In this document: piece after piece, positions 56,048 through 64,000 of the stretch
How the letters are laid out: the number at the start of each line of letters is the position of its first letter
Numbering within the stretch: the first letter of the stretch is position 1
From: Rhabditophanes sp. KR3021
Taxonomy: Eukaryota; Nematoda; Chromadorea; Rhabditida; Alloionematidae
Direction of reading: 5' to 3'
Assembly: GCA_963281155.1 (NCBI GenBank)
Contig: CAUJLY010000003.1
Coordinates: forward strand, 3,720,001-3,784,000
Length of the DNA: 64,000 nucleotides
Notes under the pieces: model-generated
Told to the model about the DNA's origin: nothing
What the model saw: only the letters and a program-made list of their open reading frames with translations
Database searches by the model: none
Position numbers and translations under genes: made by a program

Positions 56048-58064
56048 ATGTCAAACGAGGATTTCACACTTGCTCCAAATGTTAGTGTAAATCAATCAAC
56101 ACGTCTGTACATTCCCGACTTTGAATATGGAAATACCTATAAGATACGTGGATCTCTTAAGCTCGATCATCCTGCCACACGTGAACCCATTACAAAATGT
56201 GATTGTAACGAAGAGTACCTATCGCCTTCTAAAACTAAATTTTCAATGGTTTTTTTGGATGCATATAAAAGTTACGGAGACGATCCTGATGCACTGAAAC
56301 AATGTTTTTTACCTGATTGCTTCATGAAATTCGATAAGATGAAAGCAAACGCTGATAATATTCAATTTGAAATTTTTGACACAGAAAATCGTGGTTATGG
56401 GGTTAGATCTAAGAGGGATATTGAAATGGGTGAATATATCTCAGAATATATTTCGGAAGTATTTGACATTGCGGATTCTTCAATAGATTCTTTATATAAA
56501 TTTTGCGTACCTGCTGGTCAAAAAGAGATTGTGTATGACGCTGCTAATTATGGCAATGTTTCGAGATTTATTAATCATAGTTGCGAGCCAAACTGCATAT
56601 CATTAAACATTACGTCTTGCCCGGACTTTTATGTCAGAGGAAACCAAATTTATCAAATTGGATTTTTTGCAGGTTTTAAAAGAAGACAAAATATTAAAAA
56701 GAAGAAAAATATGTAAATTAGACCGAATATTTTTGAGATGTAGTATCTTTTAAAAAAATGCACTTTGTTCAGTGTAATCTCTGAGATTCTCTTACTGATT
56801 TCTGGATGTTTCTTTAACATCACATAATTAGGTTGTCCTGATCCATCGATGTTCGTCAACAGACACTTTGAAGATTCATTGCAGCGTTTTCAAAAGCAAG
56901 AGCTTCGCTTGCAGTCAATTCATTGCAATAGAAAGCAACAATTCGTCTTGTCTTTTTCAAAATATCCATAATCTTTGGTCCTTCAATGGTATGAATCTCC
57001 TAAAGTTACGTTCGGCTCCTTCGATGTGATCACGAAGTCTACTTTTCGCGCTAGTGGACATTCCAGCGTAGAAAATTTCTTTTTGAAATTGTTCAAATGA
57101 TACTTTCTTAACATCCCCATTAACAGGAAAATAAACTAAAACGTATGCAGATTCTTTTCCTTTGGCTGTAGTGCGAGATTTAGTCCTGTTCAATTCACCT
57201 ATAACTTTTCCCAGCAACTTAAGATCCGATAATTCCCTTTATCCTTCATAAGTCTCCATAACCTCAGTTCTTAACTTGTAGCACATTCTCTTTTTTAAAT
57301 GGAATGTATAATAAGAGCTATCATTGAAAGTTGCTTTGCAGCTATTGCATTTGTAAATCCCATGCTTCACAATATTAGCTGCCTTTCTCGTATGACTACA
57401 TGTTCTCATAAACCAGTGTGAAGCTGTGTAACATCCACGCTTACAATAAGGATATTCAAGTGGGTAGGTAATATCCGTAGTTTCCTCATCTTCCTTTGTC
57501 CTATTACATACATAGCAAAGGCTCCGAATTCTTCATCTTGACCTATCTCATCACTTCCATTGGCTCAATTGCAGGAAATTCATTATTTTCATTAGTTGAG
57601 ACTTTTTAAACGACTAACTTAGCTCTTCTACTACTGCAAATTTAATTATGATAGTTGTCAACTTACCTTCTGCATCAGCTTTTCCCCTTATTGTGATACT
57701 TCCTTGTTAACTGTGCACTTGTAATGGGAGTATTAATCTTCCTGAGACATTCACTACTTCCGGAATCTTTTAGTTGACGTTTCATAGTCAAAATATCAAC
57801 TTAATTGAAATATAAAATACCTTAAAAGATTAAGCAAATTTGAAAAGTAAACAAAATGCTTTATCAATCAAGCCTTTTTGAAACATAAGTCAAGTTTATT
57901 TTTTAATGCCATTAAATATGATTTTGTTATATAATAAACAGTTTTTTGCAGGTAGAGATATTAAAGCAGGAGAGGAATTGTTGCTATGCTACGAGGACGG
58001 TTATTTTTCAGACAAAATGCCTTGCAAATGTGGGGAAGAAGTGTGTAGATTTAAAGGAAAATAA
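56048..58064 (+). CDS. SET-domain lysine methyltransferase (SUV39/SETDB-like)
   Basis: Exons 56048-56672 and 57952-58064 join at FFAG|RDIKAGEELLLCY, about 245 residues. The SET domain shows NRGYGVRSKRDIEMGEYISE, VYDAANYGNVSRFINHSC with the NHSC cofactor motif, EPNC, and GRDIKAGEELLLCYEDGY. A post-SET zinc cluster CKCGEEVCRF closes the protein. YGNVSRFINHSCEPN is typical of H3K9 methyltransferases. The pre-SET part is reduced: only CDC and CFLPDC remain from the normal nine-cysteine cluster. The 1279-bp intron holds an antisense GIY-YIG element. Confidence 0.82.
56680..57945 (-). mobile_element. Intronic GIY-YIG element E6 (antisense in the SET gene)
   Basis: Coded on the minus strand from about 57785. 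A start MKRQLKDSGSSECLRKINTP is followed, after frame breaks, by a Cys/His module (CKRGCYTASHWFMRTCSHTR and YKCNSCKATFNDSSYYTFHL). Then comes a GIY-YIG domain at 57217-56760: YVLVYFPVNG, FYAGMSTSAKSRLRDHIEG with Arg and His, RRIVAFYCNELTASEALAFE with Glu, and NYVMLKKHPEISKRISEI. E7 has the same tail (MYLKHPEIVKRISDI), so they are close relatives. Several frameshifts are present. Confidence 0.7.
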
Positions 58065-58274
58065 TAACCCTTTATTTATGATTGGACAATTTACTATTTT
58101 ATTGATGGGAATATCCAGTAGCTTTCAATTACTTTATAAATGTGACTAATGATGTATCTCATTAATTTAACTAAGAATACCCTTTTGCACTATTTATTTT
58201 ATTGATGTGTATAAAGAATTACATGTATTAGTTTTATTAATATTTACAATAACATTGAAAATAATCTTTATCCT

Positions 58275-61200
58275 TTACTCGCTGTCCCAATCATTTCCAG
58301 GCAAAATCGGATCTATTTCGGCATTCCGATCCAAATTAATTGAATCGAGATCTATCCCAGCATCACTTGACTCATCTGACGATGTTGCAAATGAGTCAGT
58401 TGAGTTGGTTCTTGACCTTGTGCCATTACTAGTAGTATCATCTATCATATTAACATGACGGCGATTATTTATATTCTGTACTTGCATCAATCTTTGCATT
58501 TCTTCAGCTTCCTCCTTAGAAACTAAGCTCTTATAGCACAAGGGACATACTGAAAGTAAAAACAATATTACTAAAGTAACAAACTAATTTTCTCACCAGC
58601 TTTAATGCTTATCCATTTTTTAAGACAATATCCATGGAAAATATGCTTACAAGGGGTCATCCTCGCTTCTTTTTTCATTTCTTGCATGCAAATACAGCAA
58701 AGGTCTTCTAGATCTTCAAGTGTTTTTACGGCTACTTTTGGTAGTTGTTTAATTTGACTGACAGCTGTGTACCTAGCTTTTATTGAAGCAATGCATATCT
58801 GAGTTCGTTTCCATATATTAAAATAGGAGTGAAATATCATTATCGCAAGAGAAATTGCGCTCCAATATCCTAAGAATGAGGCGAAAATTCCGTGAATGAC
58901 AACGAACGTTGCTAGTATCAATTCAATCATACTGGTTATAGTTCTAATATAAAAAGTCAAATCTTCAACAATTTCCCATGGCTCTAGTGATTTGTTTTCA
59001 ACAATTGTTAAAAAATATATAATTGTACAGGAACAAGTTCTTAAACAGGTCAAAGCGCAATTAGCCACAATAATGACACACCACAAGTCTACCGACAATA
59101 TTTCTATTACAAAATAAATTAGAGTTGATGGGCACGAAAATTACGATATCTTTTATACAAATAATCAGGACAAATTTTTAAAGATAAACATTGGACAAAT
59201 AGTCATTTAAAGGATTTACGTCTTCATATAAACTTAGACGATTGTTTAAAATTTTAGATAGTGCAAAAAAAATAATAAACGAGAATCTAATACTTCAATA
59301 AACTTATGAAAATCCATTTTTCCTGATAAAGAATGCTTATTTTCAAAAAAAGTAAGGTGAATACTAAATAAATATAATAATCATTTGTCTTTTTAGCAGA
59401 GACTTCGGTTTCAATGTCTATTTATGGCGGGCTGTTCCAGACTTTTCAAATTACCAGCTTAGCTCACGCGGTGTTTATGTTAGAAAAGCCAAGAAGATTA
59501 ATTTACGTTATCTCGAATGGAAATACCACTTTTTGAAACGAAAGCAATAGATAATTATTTGGTACTTGTAAATTAGACTGCAAAATATTTCCTCAATTCA
59601 ATTACGTGGAAGGCGAAGAATGGAGGCCTGGGGGTATGAATGCAATATCAAGAGAAGTGCTCCAAATAAATAAAGATGGAGAAGTTGATGATGTCATCCG
59701 TGAATAATTATCTAGTGCAGCTCATTTCATTGTAGTAACAGATTCAGCTATTCGTTATTACATTAAAGTTAGGTGTATCCATCACGGATATAAATAGGAA
59801 TATTTTGATTAATCTTACGATCTCTTTTAATATTTAAGTTCTTTTTGTATTTACTTTATTAAATTAATTTATAGAACTTACGAATTTGTAAATATGACAC
59901 ATATATTGGCCCCAGAATCAAAGAAACGGCGAATATCAAGCATTTTGTATGTCTAGATCGAGAAGCATTAGTTGAAGATGATAGAGATAGCATCTGAGGT
60001 TCTAGCAAGTTGTATAAATTTTGCATCAAAGCTGACAATACGATAAAGAATATCAATTTGAGCATGAATGTTTTCTGTTCACTTTTCAATCCTAATAGTC
60101 CTGCTTGCGCGCATAGCAGTAATAATGTGAGGGCTTCCGTATAACCCTGATTGCCATCCCTTTCAGCTCCTCGTTCGTTATTAAATATAACATACTGAAC
60201 AAAAATAACAATAAATCTACATAGTTGTGAAACGGTAATGGCAAGTGATAGCAAACTGATTGGTGTACTTGTACAATCAGCTATTGTAGCAATTAAAGCA
60301 GATCCCAAGTCTTCAATCGATCTTTCTTTGCCATAGTATTCATAAGTCATTTTAGTTCCTAGCATTGTTAACCTAATTAGAATTAATTAATAAACATGTG
60401 CTTTTAAACAAATTTGCAAGTAAGTTAAATTAGAGTGTTTCAATTAAAAAGACATTTTGGAAAAAATAGTCCTATTTGACTGTTGGATGAGCATTATATC
60501 AATTTTTAATTTGATATTTACAATGAAAAGAAACGATAACTGGAGTAGTAAATTGCCCAAGAAAGTGTCAAATTTAGATGTAACTCCAAGTTTGAGAAGA
60601 GATCAAACGATAAGCCAAGATGATGGGGCAGCTGGTAAGAATCAACATATTAATTTAAATTTTGGCTCAAGTAAATACATTGTCTCAGCAATTAGCAAGA
60701 GTGTCTACAATAGAAGTCAAAGTTTTCAAGAAAAGTATGAGGATTGTGTTAAAGATTTCCAAGAAATATGCTTTGTCTGTCAAGACCATTCGTTCCAATA
60801 CTTTGGCTGCCCAATAACATGATACATTTGCAGAAGGTCTTGAAAGTTTTGGAATTGCATCACATTTATATGGTCTTGAAATTGTGGGAGATAAACAATT
60901 CATGGCATCTTTTGGAGACAATATCAATAAAAATACTAGTGGTAAGAGAGACTATAGATCGCTTAAATATTGTCAGTATGTGAGGTTGATTGAAAAGTAT
61001 CATGCCGATGATGGCTTCAATTCGAAGTAAATTAAATTTCAGCTACATGGTTCAATCTTTATTTGATAAAAGGTTTGGAAAAGCCTATAGCAACTGATCC
61101 TGAATTCAACATCAAGATGGGACGTTTCGATATTTTCTCTTGGGTTGTTCAAGATAATGAAATTCCTGATATGGATGATTATCCTGATAATTATGATTAT

Positions 61201-62880
61201 ATGCTGGATGGACTAAATGATTCTGAACATAAAAGCTATCAGCTTGCAAAATATCTTTATGGTGATGATAAAATTACAATTTTTGAATGTTATAATCAAT
61301 CGTAAAGGAGAAAAGAGGACCAACGATATTTTCAGCTGCTAGATCCACTCAGAATCAGCTCACTGCAATCGGCCAAAAGAGCATACAAGGAAAAAATATG
61401 GTAAAGATCAGAAGCTAAGTGATGAAGAGTTAATGAAAAGTGTTATGAAGAAACTCAAGGAGACCATTGCTAGAAAAACTGTTAAGAAAAATCATTCCGT
61501 CTATGTCTTGCTGCATGTTGCTGCCTCAAAGACCCTTCCTGAAATTAACCAATATTTAGGTACTCTCTCATTTCCTGAATTGAAAAAGCTTATTTTCTAT
61601 GCTGGGATATCTGATAATTTAAAAAGAAGATCAAGAGTACATTCCAATATTACTAAACGAAACATGAAAATATTGGTTCCTTTAAATCAAAAGGAACGTC
61701 GGTTTAGAAGTATTTGGAAAGAAGGCAGAAAGATAGTTGCTGTATCACTTAACGAGTTTCATATCAACCAAGCTCTTGGTCTTGAATATGCCATCATTTA
61801 TGACATGAGAAAGGTTCTGACTAACATCGATGATTCTGAGCAATTGAATCATGTTATGTATTTGAAACATCCCGAGATTGTCAAGAGAATTAGTGATATT
61901 GCTCTCAAACAAATGTTTAAAAATATATCTAATGCTTTATATTTTTAATCTTTTTGTCTTTAATTATTTTTTAATAAATTTTTATAGTCACATACCAAGA
62001 AAAAATTAGTATCTCGCTTAAACGGACTTGTTTATAAATTAGTAGAATTCCATAGGGAATACCTCTTAGGAATAAAATTGTTTTGACTCTTTTCAATCCA
62101 TTCTGAATTTCTTTGATCAGGTAAGGCACTCGTATCAGAACGTATGTTATGATCAGCACAACATTTAGAACACATGAGATATTGTGAAAGATATTTAAAC
62201 TATTTTTAGGCATCCCACTCATTCTGGCAAAAATAGGTAGAACATAAACAGGAAGAACGGGGGCTGCAAATTCTGACGTCAGTCTGAGAATACATGTTTG
62301 AAATACAGCCAAAATGACTTGTGCAGCAATAAAACTTCCGTGTCTTTCTAGTTTAACAAAATTATTCAATATTAGATATTCGTCACTTGATCTTTGTTCA
62401 CCTTCCACATAACTAATTGACATGTAGTGAGCAAAACCACTAAAGCAAATCAAAACGAAATTTGTATATATTTGGGATAATTTTTTGAGCGGCATCAAAA
62501 GGATCAGGGCGCTAATAAATAAAACTAAATTTTTTTGTTAATTAATAATCAAACGCATATGTTACTACCTGTGTAACTCAACATCATGGCTGCAGATTCA
62601 TCTAAATTTCGTGAATGAACAAATTCCAAAATTCTCGTTGAATCCAAGTACTGCAACGATTCGTCTGTAAACACATCTTCGGTCATTTGTGTAAAATTTG
62701 AATTTCTTTTCCTCCACCATAGCTCCAAAAGTAAGGGTCCCTAAGATAAAGTTACAGTTAGTGATTGAGTTTAAATGATTTTATTACCGGTAATCTTAGT
62801 GCTACTTCTAAAAAAGAAATTATCTTTTCTTTGTGCTCTTCAAGAAAACCGTTCCCAAGAGACCCAACAGCAAAATCCAT
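58275..62880 (-). CDS. RNF139: TRC8/RNF139-like multi-pass membrane RING E3 ligase
   Basis: Six exons (62880-62788, 62740 to about 62571, 62524-61996, 60372-59882, 59103-58597, 58549-58275) all join in phase. TRC8-type ligases sit in the ER membrane and ubiquitinate sterol-regulated and misfolded proteins. Many hydrophobic helices (LILLMPLKKL, VILAVFQTCILRL, LNVVLIITYVLI, LKLIFFIVLSALM, LCVIIVANCALTCL-type) precede a RING finger: CCICMQEMKKEARMTPCKHI, FHGYCLKKWISIKAVCPLCY. This is close to CAICY..ARITPCNHYFHALCLRKWLYIQDTCPMC of the family. A Ser/Asp-rich tail ends DWDSE. Introns of 1623 and 778 bp contain antisense nuclease sequences. Confidence 0.85.
59398..59770 (+). mobile_element. Intronic NUMOD4-like homing-nuclease fragment E8 (antisense in TRC8-like gene)
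   Basis: Plus-strand coding-like sequence lies in intron 59881-59104 of the minus-strand ligase gene. WRAVPDFSNYQLSSRGVYVR at about 59430-59490 fits the NUMOD4 pattern (W..V..F..Y.VS..G.VR), a DNA-binding module common in HNH and GIY-YIG homing endonucleases. A second stretch at about 59608-59706 (EGEEWRPGGMNAISREVLQI, then NKDGEVDDVIRE) may be another such module. Stops separate them and no HNH core was found. Confidence 0.45.
60457..61948 (+). mobile_element. Intronic GIY-YIG nuclease element E7 (antisense in TRC8-like gene), best preserved
   Basis: The element lies in intron 61995-60373 of the minus-strand ligase gene. From an ATG at 60523 (MKRNDNWSS, compare MKRQLKDSG in E6) it reads through three or four frames: 60523-60820, about 60822-61029, 61063-61302 and 61433-61948. 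The last is an intact 171-residue GIY-YIG domain: VYVLLHVAASK (GIY strand), IFYAGISDNLKRRSRVHSN (YIG strand, Arg, His), SIWKEGRKIVAVSLNEFHIN, and ALGLEYAIIYD with Glu. The tail VMYLKHPEIVKRISDIALK is shared with E6 and the astacin-intron copy. The fold resembles ANKLE1/LEM-3 nucleases. Frame breaks upstream suggest decay, but the catalytic domain could still be functional. Confidence 0.75.
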
Positions 62881-63577
62881 TTATACTAATACTTTTTATT
62901 TAGATAAAATAGTTGGAATAAGTTGCTAAAATATATTTAAAAATATCAAAAATGAAATGGTTCCATGGATTTTAACTAATTAACTTCAAGATAATATTGC
63001 GCCAAATAAAAACGTCGATACTTTTCCAGTCTATTATTACCTATCGGAAGATGTAAAAATAAAATGTGAAGGAGGGCTCGACCCCGATATTGATAAGGTG
63101 TGTGTGTATTTATTTTCTGAACATCATCATATGATATTAAAGGTAATAATAGTAATTAATTCATAGTGAAGCACAAATTAACATCAATTTTTTTATTTTT
63201 AACTCAGGCTTTGAAAGTCTAGTCCGATCATAAATATATTTGTTCGATCAAACATTTGTGACAAACCAATATCTGCAATTGTGACAACATGTCCCTCTCA
63301 TACCCGCGCAACTTATTCTTGTTTTTGGTGTGATCGGGGGACGATAAAGTCTTGTTAATGGTTAAAATGAAGATTACGATATTATTGACTGGATATAATA
63401 ATTTAATATGTCAATTCCAATTCACACGATTCAAATATACTAGGCTAAACAGATTAGTGCTGATGGGACATTACTATATTATATAACTCTCAGATCACTA
63501 ACTAACTTTATTGTAAGTTTCATATCATTTTTTCAATTCATATATTATTCTATTCTATCCATTTTAAGGTTTTTTAG
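62881..63577. other. Intergenic or 5' region of the next gene
   Basis: A possible exon at about 62993-63100 (NKNVDTFPVYYYLSEDVKI) ends at GATAAG|GTGTGTG and might belong to the PTB gene, but it could not be joined with confidence. The rest is AT-rich. Confidence 0.3.
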
Positions 63578-64000
63578 AAATGACATGGTTATGGGATAGA
63601 CAAAAGTTACCCAAGTCTCATTTTTACGTCTTCTATCTTGGTGCAAAAGAAACGACGGATATGAAAAGTGAAGAAAATTGCATGGAAATCATGACCACTC
63701 AATTAAGCGAATGTTTCACCCAGATTCCCAATAAGGCAACTGTTTCAATTTCCTACAAAGGATTAAAACTAACCCAGAATATCCCAATGTTATCTAAACA
63801 CGGAAATATTAAGATGAGACCTGTCCAACTATCAGTCCCAGCTCATTGCATAACATTTGCTATGCTGGGCAAGGCCCCGTTTAATGATACTTTGGCAGTA
63901 ACAATGATTGTATTAAATCCAGAACTAATCAAACCTCTTCACACTCATGTATATAGATATGATACTTGCTTAACAGCAAGTTTGATGCATGAAAAACTAC
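63578..64000 (+). CDS. PTB (phosphotyrosine-binding)-domain protein, partial
   Basis: An open frame runs off the right edge from an acceptor TTTTTTAG at 63577. It shows SHFYVFYLGAKETTDM with the YLG strand, NCMEIMTTQLSECFTQIPN, KATVSISYKGLKLTQN, HCITFAMLGKAPFND and HTHVYRYDTCLTASLMHEKL. YLG, a long helix, beta strands and a final helix following H.YR.D fit the PTB/PID fold of signalling adaptors. The exact family cannot be told from this part. Confidence 0.65.

Noticed and set aside
60457..61948. Treating the GIY-YIG ORFs as part of a Penelope-like retroelement
   Set aside because: Penelope elements pair GIY-YIG with a reverse transcriptase. No RT motifs occur near any of the copies, and the fold resembles ANKLE1/LEM-3 more closely.

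Overview
This window is AT-rich nuclear DNA from an animal. Genes are split by GT-AG introns that are mostly 37-50 nt long. Most products are conserved animal proteins: ABCF3/GCN20, an astacin-CUB protease, IFT139/TTC21B, CDC20, gp210/NUP210, COQ10, collagen galactosyltransferase (GT25), an STK16-type kinase, CPT1, NXF1, PUS3, a SET methyltransferase and a TRC8-like RING ligase. An IFT139 gene, a nematode-style astacin with EGF and CUB parts, a seven-helix protein resembling nematode serpentine receptors and small secreted Cys-rich proteins suggest a small invertebrate, most likely a nematode. The clade cannot be fixed from this window.

Layout. 1-5073: ABCF3 (+). 5442-8333: astacin (-). 8334-12081: nothing recognised. 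12082-13522: IgGFc-binding-like protein (+). 16108-23159: IFT139 (+). 23730-24357: coiled-coil protein (-). 24673-26211: CDC20 (+). 26590-27280: Gly-rich secreted protein (+). 27969-30620: half-length gp210 (+). 31385-31904: small unknown gene (+). 32060-33190: LINE remnant and GST pseudogene. 33228-36241: seven-helix receptor and a large type I glycoprotein (-). 36626-37857: two secreted Cys-rich proteins (+). 39242-41095: BTB-kelch (-). 41433-41493: tRNA-Pro lacking its T arm (-). 42122-43541: COQ10 and a C2H2 zinc-finger gene (-). 43834-46695: GT25 and kinase (+). 47291-49643: CPT1 (+). 50755-53729: NXF1-like and an unknown gene (-). 54303-58064: PUS3 and SET gene (+). 58275-62880: TRC8-like ligase (-). 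63578-64000: start of a PTB-domain gene (+).

The most unusual signal is a family of homing-nuclease-like insertions. Nine long introns (457 to 2145 bp, plus one cut by the window edge) in six unrelated genes hold decayed nuclease ORFs. Most encode a C-terminal GIY-YIG domain of ANKLE1/LEM-3 style, in two copies preceded by a Zn-finger-like module. One carries a Vsr/PD-(D/E)xK-like nuclease and one a NUMOD4-like motif. All nine run antisense to the host gene. The host exons join cleanly across them, so the insertions look tolerated because they are spliced out. Two of these introns have non-GT donors (GG-AG and GC-AG). No reverse transcriptase or DDE transposase was seen in them.

Several conserved genes (IFT139, CPT1, GT25) have single-base frame breaks, some in A runs. 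These could be assembly errors, but the CPT1 break lies exactly on an A_AAA_AAC slippery heptamer.
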